A DNA stretch of 64,000 nt, taken from NCBI RefSeq assembly GCF_000732195.1, contig NZ_JNNU01000007.1:62001-126000 (forward strand). The letters run 5' to 3'. Each line of letters begins with the position of its first letter. Position 1 is the stretch's first letter. Both the position numbers and the translations under genes were made by a program. This document shows, in pieces, positions 27,785 to 36,178 of this stretch. Below the pieces are notes generated by a model that was given only the letters and a program-made list of their open reading frames with translations, was not told the origin of the DNA and did no database searches. The stretch is from Neorhizobium vignae. GTDB taxonomy: Bacteria; Pseudomonadota; Alphaproteobacteria; Rhizobiales; Rhizobiaceae.

Positions 27785-28405
27785 TCAGTTGCCGGATCGC
27801 TTCAGGCGATACTGCAAGAGCCGAATCATCCGCGAGTCGAAATTGGCCGCCTCGATCTGGTCGAACCGCAGCTGCTCCCGGTCATGCGCCTCGAGAACAC
27901 GGCGGGTCGTCTCCGCCACCTGTCTTTCCAGCGCATCGCAGGTTTTGTTGGAGGGGAGGCTGAGCAGTTCCCGTTCGAGCTGGCGCGCGTGGTTGCGGGC
28001 GATTTCCGCGTGCCGCTCCTCGTGGCGCTTGATGTCCTTCGACAGAGTATCCCAGATAAAGCCGAGATCGGCGGTGGCACGGCCGCGATTGCCCCAGCGC
28101 GGCAGGATAATGTGGGTTCGCAGTGTCACGCGCGCCCCACCGACCGAGCAGCGCCCGCCTCTTTCCACATAGGTGACGTCGCCGCCGAACTTGATTTCGG
28201 TGGCGCCGGGGTGGCGATGGCCGGTGCTGCGGGTGAGAGGGCCGCGGTTCTCCAGTTCCTTGTCGAGGTCCTCGGCCGTGCGCCCGCCGATCCGGAAATA
28301 GGAATAGGTCTTGTTGATGATCGGTTCTGCCATGGCCGTCGCGGGGATCACGCAGAGGAGAAGAAAGACACCGAAAAACCGGCGGACTCTGCGCATGGAG
28401 AACAT
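27785..28405 (-). CDS. DUF922 family putative secreted zinc protease
   Basis: A 206-residue exported protein. A signal peptide (FFGVFLLLCVIPATAMA) is followed by the DUF922 domain, with TYSYFRIGGRTAEDL and the putative metal site HEERHAEIA (HExxH). The family is described as predicted Zn-dependent proteases; activity is unproven. The start is ATG 28405 (AGG about 10 bases upstream); ATG 28396 and a longer form from 28447 are possible. It is divergent from folP. Confidence 0.75.
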   Translation of the reverse strand: MFSMRRVRRFFGVFLLLCVIPATAMAEPIINKTYSYFRIGGRTAEDLDKELENRGPLTRSTGHRHPGATEIKFGGDVTYVERGGRCSVGGARVTLRTHIILPRWGNRGRATADLGFIWDTLSKDIKRHEERHAEIARNHARQLERELLSLPSNKTCDALERQVAETTRRVLEAHDREQLRFDQIEAANFDSRMIRLLQYRLKRSGN

Positions 28406-28511
28406 TCTATGGCCTGCGACGTTGAACTTATGGGGACCTTGGGGCATAGCCAGCCTGAGCGCAACACAAAGGCATCAAATTTTGCGTTACCCTTCGAAAG
28501 ACGGCCGGCCG

Positions 28512-29387
28512 GTGATATCGCAGCGCAACAGCACCTGGCGCGTCGGGCGGGGCCGTGTCCTTGAACTCGGTCGCCAAGGCCAGATTATGGCGATCATCAA
28601 CATCACGCCCGATTCCTTTTCCGACGGTGGAAACTACGCGGACATGGATGCCGCGGTGGCTCACGCCGTTTCCTGCGTGCGGGAGGGCGCCGCAATCCTC
28701 GATGTCGGCGGCGAATCGACGAGGCCTGGCGCCACCGAGGTGACGGCCGCGGAAGAGCAGGATCGCGTCCTGCCGGTGATCGAAAGACTTGCCGCGGAGA
28801 CCGATGCGCTGATCTCGATCGATACCTATCGCGCCGAAACCGCCCGCCTGGCGATGGCCGCGGGTGCCCATATCATCAACGATGTCCACGGCCTGCAGCG
28901 CGAGCCGGAGATCGCGACCGTTGCGGCTCAAACATCCGCCGGGGTCTGCATCATGCATACCGGCCGTGGCCGCGAGCAGGAAAAGCGTGCCGACCGCATA
29001 GCCGACCAGGAATTCTTCCTGCAGCAGTCGCTCGAGATCGCCCGCATCGCCGGCATTTCCGACGAGGCGATCGTGCTTGATCCCGGCTTCGGCTTTGCCA
29101 AGGATCGCGACGACGACATCGAATTGATGGCGCGTTTTGCCGAACTGCACCGGCTCGGTTTTCCGCTGCTCGCCGGCACCTCGCGCAAGCGGTTCATCGG
29201 CGCGCTGACGGGACGGGAAAAGGCGAACGAACGCGACGTCGGCACCGCCGCGACCACGGCAATCCTGCGGCTTGCGGGGGCGTCGATCTTCCGCGTTCAC
29301 AACGTTGCCGCCAACCGCGATGCGCTGGCGATGGCCGACGCGGTTCTCGCTGCAGCCTCCGCTGACAACGCAAGAGAGGGCCTTTGA
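28512..29387 (+). CDS. folP: Dihydropteroate synthase
   Basis: Joins p-aminobenzoate to dihydropterin pyrophosphate in folate synthesis; target of sulfonamides. The TIM-barrel landmarks are MAIINITPDSFSDGG, DVGGESTRPGA, ISIDTYR, LDPGFGFAKD and LAGTSRKRFIG. The start is unsure: the frame is open from 28311, and I take GTG 28512, giving 291 residues; TTG 28482 is also possible. Its stop overlaps the folB start (TGATG), so folP-folB-folK form one operon. Confidence 0.95.
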   Translation: MISQRNSTWRVGRGRVLELGRQGQIMAIINITPDSFSDGGNYADMDAAVAHAVSCVREGAAILDVGGESTRPGATEVTAAEEQDRVLPVIERLAAETDALISIDTYRAETARLAMAAGAHIINDVHGLQREPEIATVAAQTSAGVCIMHTGRGREQEKRADRIADQEFFLQQSLEIARIAGISDEAIVLDPGFGFAKDRDDDIELMARFAELHRLGFPLLAGTSRKRFIGALTGREKANERDVGTAATTAILRLAGASIFRVHNVAANRDALAMADAVLAAASADNAREGL

Positions 29388-29752
29388 TGGCGACCTACAC
29401 GATCACGCTGAAGAACTGTGCGTTCTACGCCAAGCATGGCGCTTTCGAGCAGGAGGCCACGCTCGGCCAGCGTTTCTTCATCGACGTCATCATGGATGTC
29501 GAGGCAGACGAGGCGCTCGAAAACGACGATGTTTCAAGCACGGTGCATTACGGCATCGCCTACGAGATCGTCGAGAAGGTGGTGACGCAACGCCGCCGCA
29601 ACCTCATCGAGACGCTCGCCAAGGACATCGCCAAGGCGCTCTGTGCCTGGACGCCGCAGATCCGCCGGGTGGAGATCGCCGTGCGCAAGCCGAGCGTGCC
29701 GATCCCCGGCATCCTCGATTATGCGGAGGTGCGTGTTGAGCATTTCGCCTGA
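29387..29752 (+). CDS. folB: Dihydroneopterin aldolase
   Basis: Cleaves dihydroneopterin to hydroxymethyl-dihydropterin, the FolK substrate. 121 residues, normal length. Family features are LKNCAFYAKHGAF.QE, LGQRFFIDV and the late VRKPSVPIPGILDYAEV. ATG 29387 shares a base with the folP stop, and its last 17 bases overlap folK. Confidence 0.95.
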   Translation: MATYTITLKNCAFYAKHGAFEQEATLGQRFFIDVIMDVEADEALENDDVSSTVHYGIAYEIVEKVVTQRRRNLIETLAKDIAKALCAWTPQIRRVEIAVRKPSVPIPGILDYAEVRVEHFA

Positions 29753-30263
29753 AAAGACGGTCGAGGTCGCGGCTCTGGGGCTCGGCGGCAATATCGGCGA
29801 CCCGCCGTCGTCGATGGCCGAGGCGCTCAGGCAGCTCGATGGGCGCGAGGACTGCCGCGTTCTCGCTGTCTCGAAACTCTATTCGACCCCGCCCTGGGGC
29901 AAGACCGACCAGGCGGATTTTTTCAACTGCTGCGTCCTGGTGGAGACTTCATTGGAGCCGGAAGATCTGCTGGACGTCTGTCTGGCGATAGAGCGCGGGA
30001 TGAAGCGCGTCCGGCTGGAGCGCTGGGGACCACGCACCATCGACATCGACATCCTCACCTATGGCACGCGGGAACAGAAGACCGAAAAACTGGAAGTGCC
30101 GCATCCGCGGATGACCGACCGCGGCTTCGTGATGATGCCGCTTGCCGATATCGCCCCGGATCTTCCGGTGAAGGGAAGGAAAGTGCGCGACTGGCTTGCT
30201 GGAGCCGATACTGTTGGCATCAAGGTGGCGCGGGACAGCCAGGACTGGTGGCAGGGCGCCTGA
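29736..30263 (+). CDS. folK: HPPK, 2-amino-4-hydroxy-6-hydroxymethyldihydropteridine diphosphokinase
   Basis: Pyrophosphorylates hydroxymethyl-dihydropterin for FolP. It shows LGLGGNIGDP, the ligand-binding ERWGPRTIDIDIL and PHPRMTDRGFVMMPLADI. GGAGG at 29725-29729 is best spaced for TTG 29736 (175 residues); GTG 29733 is one codon earlier. No ATG is suitable. The gene overlaps folB and ends in a hairpin with its stop codon in the loop. Confidence 0.93.
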   Translation: MSISPEKTVEVAALGLGGNIGDPPSSMAEALRQLDGREDCRVLAVSKLYSTPPWGKTDQADFFNCCVLVETSLEPEDLLDVCLAIERGMKRVRLERWGPRTIDIDILTYGTREQKTEKLEVPHPRMTDRGFVMMPLADIAPDLPVKGRKVRDWLAGADTVGIKVARDSQDWWQGA

Positions 30264-30270
30264 GGCGCCC
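30254..30270. terminator. Stop-codon-centred hairpin after folK
   Basis: GGGCGCC (30254-30260) and GGCGCCC (30264-30270) pair around the folK stop codon TGA. There is no T-run. It lies between convergent genes. Confidence 0.4.
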
Positions 30271-30278
30271 ATAGTGTC

Positions 30279-30833
30279 TTATTGTTGGATCGAGCCGACG
30301 GCGATCGAATCCATGTCGCGGTCGAGGCTGAGCCCGATCACCGGAACCATCTGGTCCTCGACCTTGATCGAGATGGTGATGTTCATCTTGTTTTCGCCGC
30401 GCAGGCTCGCGACCATCGCGCCGTTGAGCTGATTGCGGTTGATGCCCATGACGACCTTGTCGCCGCTGACCGAGCCGGAAATGATGTCGAGACCCTTGCC
30501 TTCGGCACCGTCCAGGAACTTGCCGGTATAGCCGCGGCCGCTCTGGGTTATTGTGGCCGACATCGGCTGCTGGAACACGCCGACGCGGCAGGTTCCGTCG
30601 AGCTTGATGCCGACATTGCTGTCCGGAACGGCGGCGCCCGTGAGGTTGCAGCTGAATTTCGTGCCCTTGTATTTGCCGGCGACGATTTCGCCTGGGCCTT
30701 TCCAGACGCCCGCGACCGACTGGAAGAAAGCCTTGTCGCGAGGAGCGGCTTCAGCCTGCGGTGCCATGGCGGAGGTCGCAGCGACCGTCAGAATGGCGAA
30801 CCCGCCGAGAAGCGAAAAGAAGCGCGAATACAT
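30279..30833 (-). CDS. Secreted protein of unknown function
   Basis: A 184-residue exported protein with a signal peptide ending near AEAAPRD. The mature part looks like an all-beta domain with repeated Gly-rich strands (GRGYTGKFLDGAEGKG, SGSVSGDKVVMGINR) and two cysteines. I do not recognise the family. I start at ATG 30833, which has AGGGGAAAG before it, rather than 30857. It converges on folK. Confidence 0.65.
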   Translation of the reverse strand: MYSRFFSLLGGFAILTVAATSAMAPQAEAAPRDKAFFQSVAGVWKGPGEIVAGKYKGTKFSCNLTGAAVPDSNVGIKLDGTCRVGVFQQPMSATITQSGRGYTGKFLDGAEGKGLDIISGSVSGDKVVMGINRNQLNGAMVASLRGENKMNITISIKVEDQMVPVIGLSLDRDMDSIAVGSIQQ

Positions 30834-30935
30834 GAACTTTCCCCTGACGAGCAGCAACCTTAAGTGTCCCGTAATTTAGGCGGGAATGGTTAACGACTGG
30901 TGACTATGGCCGGAATTGGGCCGTAGTCCACCGCT

Positions 30936-32015
30936 CTACTGCTCATCTTTCCGCCCGCCGACGGTCGCAATATCCGAGATAAAATCGCCGATTCCAGGCC
31001 TTTTGACCGCCCGGAAGGGCAGCGGTCGGCAAAGATCCATGGCGGCGATGCCGATTCGCGCGGTCAGCAGGCCGTTGATGACGCCTTCGCCCAGCCGTTT
31101 GGACAGTTTCGAGGCAAGGCCGTGTCCCAGAACCTGTTGTGCAACACCGTCGCCCACCGCGATCGAGCCCGTGACGGCAAGATGGGCGATGACGTCCCGC
31201 ATCAGTCGCAACAGTCCGAGCGTTCCAGGCCTGCCGCCGTAAAGCTCGGCCATGGCGCGAATCAGCCGCGTCACTTCGAAAAGCACATAGGCGAGATCGA
31301 CGATGGCGCGCGGGCTGACGGCGGTGACGATCGAGACCCGTTTGGACGATCCGAGAATAAGCGCGCGAGCCTTGCGGTCGAGCGGCGCCAGGAGTTCACG
31401 TTCGGCCAGTTCGATGAGCTGCGGGCCGTCGATGATTTCGTCTTTCGTCGCCTCGAGGTTGGCGCGTCCCTTGGCGGTCTCCGCCCGGTGACTGAGGATC
31501 TTGGTGAGCGCGGCGACGACGGTGCGCGCAGCTGCAGGGCGAGGGGAAAGGGCAGCCTCTTCCGCCTGGGTCTTGAGGGTCTGGACGGCGGAGAGCCGCA
31601 TCATGCCGACGATCTCGCGGCCGACGATCACGGCGAGGGCGGCGAGCCCGATGGCAAGCGCGGTGAGCGCCGCATATCCCAGCCAGTCGGCACGGGTGAA
31701 CAGGTCGCGGATGACGCTATCGGCCCACAGGCCGAAAGCGAGCGAAAGGAAGGTACCGAAGGCCGCCGCCGCCAGGTTGACGAACGAGAATTTCTTTCGC
31801 GCCCGGGGCTCGGCGACCGGGATCGCCTCTGCGGCCAGTTCGGGCGGCGACACGAACGGATCCTGGTCGTCGGGCGTCACCATGACGCCATCCTCGAAGC
31901 TGCGCGGGCTGCGGCGAGGGACGGGCAAGGTTTCGTTTCGGGCCGCGCTTTCCTCTTCGACCGAGAAAGATGCGGGGCGGCGCTTGCCGTTCTGAGGTGT
32001 CTCGGGCGGTCTCAT
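30936..32015 (-). CDS. ycjF: YcjF/UPF0283 family membrane protein (TIGR01620)
   Basis: A 359-residue inner-membrane protein. A polar N-terminal 75 residues precede two membrane segments (about 78-100 and 112-132), and a C-terminal DUF697-like domain carries further hydrophobic stretches (GLLRLMRDVIAHLAVTGSIAVGDGV). It is paired with ycjX: its ATG overlaps the ycjX stop by 4 bases (ATGA). The ycjX-ycjF pair is induced by stress in some proteobacteria, but the biochemical role is unknown. Confidence 0.85.
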   Translation of the reverse strand: MRPPETPQNGKRRPASFSVEEESAARNETLPVPRRSPRSFEDGVMVTPDDQDPFVSPPELAAEAIPVAEPRARKKFSFVNLAAAAFGTFLSLAFGLWADSVIRDLFTRADWLGYAALTALAIGLAALAVIVGREIVGMMRLSAVQTLKTQAEEAALSPRPAAARTVVAALTKILSHRAETAKGRANLEATKDEIIDGPQLIELAERELLAPLDRKARALILGSSKRVSIVTAVSPRAIVDLAYVLFEVTRLIRAMAELYGGRPGTLGLLRLMRDVIAHLAVTGSIAVGDGVAQQVLGHGLASKLSKRLGEGVINGLLTARIGIAAMDLCRPLPFRAVKRPGIGDFISDIATVGGRKDEQ

Positions 32016-33481
32016 GCGAGGCGGTCTCCGAACAGGAACTGCATGGCACGGTCGAGCCGGATATGCGGTACCGAAAGCTTCATGCCGCCGTTGGCCTCTT
32101 CGAGCGCCGGCGGACGGAAGCGCACCACGTTGATCTCCGGAAGCTCGGAATCGGCGGAATCCAGCTGCTGAAAAAATGCTTCAGGGTTTTCCGGCAAGTC
32201 GCCGGGAAATATGGCAGTTTTCTTAAGCCCATCGAAACGTTCGCCACTGATCATCTCGCCCGCAATAGGCGTGCCGACGATGACCGGCAGGAGATGGCCC
32301 TCTTCCTTGACGGTCGCCTCTCGGGTGGCGCGCACCGATGCGATCGCCATCACCTCGATGCCGGCGCCGGCCATGCCGATCCGCTGCACGGCGCGATCGA
32401 CCAGCCGGCCCGTAAGCCGTTCCAGGCGGTCGTGGCTTTCGTGGTGCAGATGATCCGCCTTGGTGGCCGCGACCAGAACCTTGTCGATCCGGCGACCGAT
32501 CAGGGAGGAGAAGAAGCTGTTGTGGCCGGGGCGGAAACAGGCGAGCACGTCGGTCAGCGCCCGTTCCAGATCCTGCACCGCTTCGGGGCCGCGATTGATC
32601 GCCTGCAGCGCGTCGATCAGCACGATCTGGCGGTCGAGCCGCGCGAAATGCTCGCGGAAGAACGGCTTGACCACGACGTTCTTGTAGGCCTCGTAGCGAC
32701 GCTCCATCATCGCCCGCAGCGAACCCTTCGGCGCTTTGGTCTCGGGCATGTTCGGTAGCGGTGCGAACGTGAGCGCCGGCGAGCCTTCGAGATCGCCGGG
32801 CATCAGGAAACGGCCGGGCGGCAGGGTCGAAAGCGACCGCTCGTCCGCCTTGCAGGCCTTGAGGTAGCCCGCAAAGGCTTCCGACAACCGTCTTGCGGTC
32901 ATTTCGTCAGCCGGGGCGTCCGCATCTATGCCGTTTGCGAGAGCCAACCATTCCCGCGACAATTCCTCGCGGATGCCGGTTCCGGCAAGCGCCACGGTGT
33001 TGTTGCTGAAGGTGCGAAAATCCTGCGCCAGCAGCGGCAGGTCGAGCAGCCATTCGCCCGGATAGTCGACGATGTCGATCGACAGCCGGCCGCGCGAAAA
33101 CATCCGGCCCCAGCCGCTGGCGCTCTGGTAGTCGAGAGTGATCCGCAGCTCCGAGATGGCACGGGTCGAATCCGGCCAGATGCGGTCGCGCACCAAGGCC
33201 TGGATATGATCCTCGTACTGGAAGCGCGGGATGGCATCATCCGGCTGCGGCTCCAACCGCACGGCGGAAATCCGGCCGGATCGGAACGCCTCGAAGAGCG
33301 GCAACCGGCCCCCGTTCAGGAGGTTGTGGACGAGGGACGAGATGAACACGGTCTTGCCGGCCCGCGACAGGCCGGTCACGCCGAGCCTGATCGTCGGATG
33401 CACGAGGCCCGAGGCACGGTCGGCGAGATTGTCGAGCGCGATGCGCGCGTCATCCGAGAAGCTGGTAAGCGAAGGCGGCAA
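32012..33481 (-). CDS. ycjX: YcjX family P-loop GTPase-like protein
   Basis: A 489-residue protein with the Walker A motif GLSRAGKT in GVTGLSRAGKTVFISSLV, DIVDYPGEWLLDLPLL as the second nucleotide-contacting block, and VLVAATKADHLHHE as the TKAD-type base-recognition motif. The frame reaches TTG 33538, but TTG 33481 gives the family's N-terminus (LPPSLTSFSDDARIALDNLADRA) and has GGAAC upstream; there is no ATG in this stretch. It is cotranscribed with ycjF. Confidence 0.88.
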   Translation of the reverse strand: MPPSLTSFSDDARIALDNLADRASGLVHPTIRLGVTGLSRAGKTVFISSLVHNLLNGGRLPLFEAFRSGRISAVRLEPQPDDAIPRFQYEDHIQALVRDRIWPDSTRAISELRITLDYQSASGWGRMFSRGRLSIDIVDYPGEWLLDLPLLAQDFRTFSNNTVALAGTGIREELSREWLALANGIDADAPADEMTARRLSEAFAGYLKACKADERSLSTLPPGRFLMPGDLEGSPALTFAPLPNMPETKAPKGSLRAMMERRYEAYKNVVVKPFFREHFARLDRQIVLIDALQAINRGPEAVQDLERALTDVLACFRPGHNSFFSSLIGRRIDKVLVAATKADHLHHESHDRLERLTGRLVDRAVQRIGMAGAGIEVMAIASVRATREATVKEEGHLLPVIVGTPIAGEMISGERFDGLKKTAIFPGDLPENPEAFFQQLDSADSELPEINVVRFRPPALEEANGGMKLSVPHIRLDRAMQFLFGDRLA

Positions 33482-33558
33482 GGCGTCGTTCCGGGGCCAG
33501 AGTTTACGCCTATATAGGAAGTCGTCGCGAGGCCGCAAAGCCGTCGCTCGAGTCCAGT

Positions 33559-34068
33559 TCAGGCCGTCAGGAAGTCGGTCAGTATCCAGGCGGCATCCGA
33601 GCCGGCGACAAAGCCGCGATATTCGAGCACCGCAAGGCCGGCAGGAGGATAGCCGCCCGGGATCGCCGCCACCATCTGGTCTGCGCCGATCAGCCCTTCC
33701 AGCACTTCTTCCATGGTCGGGTTATGGCCGACGAGCATCACCGAACTGCTGTCCCCCTGGCCTGCAAGAACCGCAAGGTAGGTGCCGAGCGGGCCGTTAT
33801 AAAGTTCGTCGATGAAGACAGGGTCGATCTCCTCGCTGATCGCGCGGCGGATGGCTTCGGCGGTCTGGCGGCACCGCAAGGCGGTGGAACTGATCAGGAT
33901 ATCGGGCCGGTAGTTGCGATCTGCAGCCTTGTCGGCAACGATTTCGGCCTGTGCGAAGCCCTGATTGTCGAGAGGGCGATCGAAATCATGCTGTCCCGGC
34001 TCCGCCCAGCCGGATTTGGCATGGCGCAGCAGGTAGATGCGGGAAGGAGGAGGAGTGATCGTCGTCAT
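33559..34068 (-). CDS. SixA-type histidine phosphatase
   Basis: A 169-residue phosphohistidine phosphatase-type member of the histidine phosphatase superfamily. It has LLRHAKSGW (catalytic H16), SSTALRCRQTAEA, and the second histidine in MLVGHNPTMEE. Some SixA proteins dephosphorylate Hpt domains or PTS proteins; the substrate here is unknown. The start is ATG 34068; GTG 34077 is three codons upstream. Confidence 0.85.
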   Translation of the reverse strand: MTTITPPPSRIYLLRHAKSGWAEPGQHDFDRPLDNQGFAQAEIVADKAADRNYRPDILISSTALRCRQTAEAIRRAISEEIDPVFIDELYNGPLGTYLAVLAGQGDSSSVMLVGHNPTMEEVLEGLIGADQMVAAIPGGYPPAGLAVLEYRGFVAGSDAAWILTDFLTA

Positions 34069-34337
34069 GCCCGGCACCGCTAGTGAGAGGATGGAAGCGA
34101 TGGGTAGCTTTCGGCACGAGACTCGTCAACTGCCGCAGATGTTCTGAAACAGCCTGCCCTGGCAAAGCCTCCTGTGGAGAAGAGTTTCGAGCGTTCAGAA
34201 TAAAAGCTTAAAAAATAGCCGTTTAGCGGATTTTTATGACAGTTTTAAAAATGCCTTAATACTGAGCGCGAGGCTTGAATCCGCATGGGAGGATAGGATA
34301 TAGAGCGCCGCATGAGATGTTCTTCAGGAGAATCGCG

Positions 34338-34757
34338 TTGAGTGAGAAGATCGATCTTAGCAATTATGTGCTCTCTGAAAACGACGAGTTCATGAATGCA
34401 AATCAGAAAGCGTATTTCCGGGCAAAACTGATCGCCTGGAAAAACGACATCCTGAGAGAAGCGCGCGAAACGCTGGGTCACCTGGCTGAAGAGAGCGCCA
34501 ACCACCCCGATCTCGCCGACCGGGCTTCCTCCGAAACCGACAGAGCTATCGAACTTCGAGCCCGTGACCGCCAGCGCAAGCTGATTTCCAAAATCGATGC
34601 CGCCTTGCAGCGCATCGAAGATGGCACCTACGGTTACTGCGAAGAAACGGGCGAACCGATCGGCCTCAAGCGTCTCGACGCTCGTCCGATCGCCACGCTG
34701 TCGATCGAGGCACAGGAACGCCACGAGCGCCGCGAAAAGGTCTATCGGGACGAATAA
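34338..34757 (+). CDS. dksA: DksA-type transcription factor, zinc-finger-depleted
   Basis: Secondary-channel RNA polymerase regulator that works with ppGpp. 139 residues. The coiled-coil tip aspartates are kept (D58 and D61 in PDLADRAS). Of the four zinc ligands only the first remains: C101 is followed by T104, S122 and A125 at the positions of the other three. Single-Cys forms are known to work in rhizobia and in Pseudomonas DksA2. The start is TTG 34338, with CAGGAG seven bases upstream; a longer frame from 34275 has no ribosome site. An intrinsic terminator follows. Confidence 0.92.
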   Translation: MSEKIDLSNYVLSENDEFMNANQKAYFRAKLIAWKNDILREARETLGHLAEESANHPDLADRASSETDRAIELRARDRQRKLISKIDAALQRIEDGTYGYCEETGEPIGLKRLDARPIATLSIEAQERHERREKVYRDE

Positions 34758-34785
34758 TCCGCCCGATCAGCCGAAAAACGAATTC

Positions 34786-34813
34786 AAGGCACGGTTTTCC
34801 GTGCCTTTTTTCT
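34786..34813 (+). terminator. Intrinsic terminator of dksA
   Basis: Stem AAGGCACGG (34786-34794) with CCGTGCCTT (34799-34807), loop TTTT, then a T-run. Confidence 0.9.
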
Positions 34814-34846
34814 TGGGTGGAAATTCAGACGGCAGGGGTCACCCGC

Positions 34847-35926
34847 TCACTTGTCGCGGGTGACGGACATCTCGCCGAAGATGCGGGCGACTTCCGACTG
34901 CAGGCTCGGTTCCGGCGTGGCGCCGGTGACCGGTGGCACGCCGGGGTTCCTCGGCTGCATCTGACGGTTCGGCTGGGGGATGACGGCGGTCTCGCGGGCC
35001 GCGAGGTTGTTGGCCATTTCCTCTTCGAGAATCCGTTCAAAGTCGCTTCCGAACTGTTTCGGCTTGTCGGCGGCCGATTGCAGGGCCGGCGGCACGATCG
35101 CGGCGCTGACCGGCACGGCGCGCGGCTCGGGTGCTTCCTGGAAAACCCGCCCACGTGCGGCGTCGAGCACGTCGGCTGCGTCGTCGAATGCCGGAACCTG
35201 AGCAGGGACTGGGGCAGGCACCGGCGGAGGTGCCGCAGCGGCTGCCAGTGCCGCGATCGGCCGCAGCTGTTCGGATTTTACCTCCGGGGCTTGCCGGGCC
35301 GGCGGCTCGATCCTGGGGGCGGCGGCCGGTTCGGGAGCTGCTGCATTGTTCGCCGGGACAGGCGGTGCGGGCCGAGGGGCCAGCGTACCGCTCATCGATA
35401 TCGGCCCCGTCGTGGGAGCCACCGGCGGAGCGGCGCGCGGCGTCTCTCGCGGCGGCACGACGCTTTCCCGGGCCGGCTCGACGCGTGGTTCCGGAGCCGC
35501 AGGGCGTGGGATCGGAGCAGGACGCGGTTCGGCAACGGCAGCCGGTCGGGCTTCCATGGCGGATGCGGCCTGAACGGGAACCGTCATGTCCATCGGCTGG
35601 AACCGGTTGGCCGCTGTTGCCGGCATGGCCGGTGCCGCCGTCGAAATTCCGCTTTCGATGACGATATCGGTCGGCCCGCCGATCATGATCAGATGTTCGA
35701 CCCCGTCGCGGCGGATGAGAACCAGGCGACGCCTTGCATCGACGGCGGCCGCATCGAGGACCTGAAGCCGCGGCTGGCGGTTCTTGCCGCCGCGCACGAA
35801 GGGCGAAGGGCCGGAACGGCTGCGGATGAGCCAGAGCACGCCGATAAGGACGAGAAGCCCAATGCCGACGCCGACGACTGCGATCACCAGGCGGCCCCCA
35901 TAGGCGCCCATCAGCTCTTCGAACAT
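34847..35926 (-). CDS. FliO-domain membrane protein with Pro-rich tail
   Basis: A 359-residue protein with one membrane segment (about residues 11-34). A small FliO-like domain follows, with RLQVLDAAAVDARRRLVLIRRDGVEHLIMIGGPTD split over residues 52-88, as in the flagellar export protein FliO. The remaining 270 residues are low complexity and rich in Pro and Ala, ending in a more helical segment (FERILEEEMANNLAARE). No flagellar gene is nearby, so a flagellar role is doubtful. It is divergent from cckA. Confidence 0.7.
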   Translation of the reverse strand: MFEELMGAYGGRLVIAVVGVGIGLLVLIGVLWLIRSRSGPSPFVRGGKNRQPRLQVLDAAAVDARRRLVLIRRDGVEHLIMIGGPTDIVIESGISTAAPAMPATAANRFQPMDMTVPVQAASAMEARPAAVAEPRPAPIPRPAAPEPRVEPARESVVPPRETPRAAPPVAPTTGPISMSGTLAPRPAPPVPANNAAAPEPAAAPRIEPPARQAPEVKSEQLRPIAALAAAAAPPPVPAPVPAQVPAFDDAADVLDAARGRVFQEAPEPRAVPVSAAIVPPALQSAADKPKQFGSDFERILEEEMANNLAARETAVIPQPNRQMQPRNPGVPPVTGATPEPSLQSEVARIFGEMSVTRDK

Positions 35927-36111
35927 CTCTTGCCACTCCTCATATGAACGCCACGGTAAAAAACGACTTTTTTGCTACCGAGGCAAGCTGCTAACTGTCA
36001 CTGTCCGGCGCTGAAAAACAGCGTAGAAAAGCAAAGATAGGTCACTCCGCCAAACTGTCCCGGGTTTTGTGGCCCAGCAGAGCTTTTTGCTTAACCTGCA
36101 ACTTGCTAATA

Positions 36112-36129
36112 AGGAATCGCGGGATTCCT
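36112..36129. promoter_or_regulatory. Inverted repeat upstream of cckA
   Basis: AGGAATC and GATTCCT pair around a short GC-rich centre, about 50 bases before the cckA start. It could be an operator or a leader hairpin; nothing shows which. A TTAACC motif lies just upstream at about 36091. Confidence 0.3.
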
Positions 36130-36178
36130 GATCCCTGAATGTTCATGGCCGCAGCGTCGGTCGAAATGCGAGGAATTG

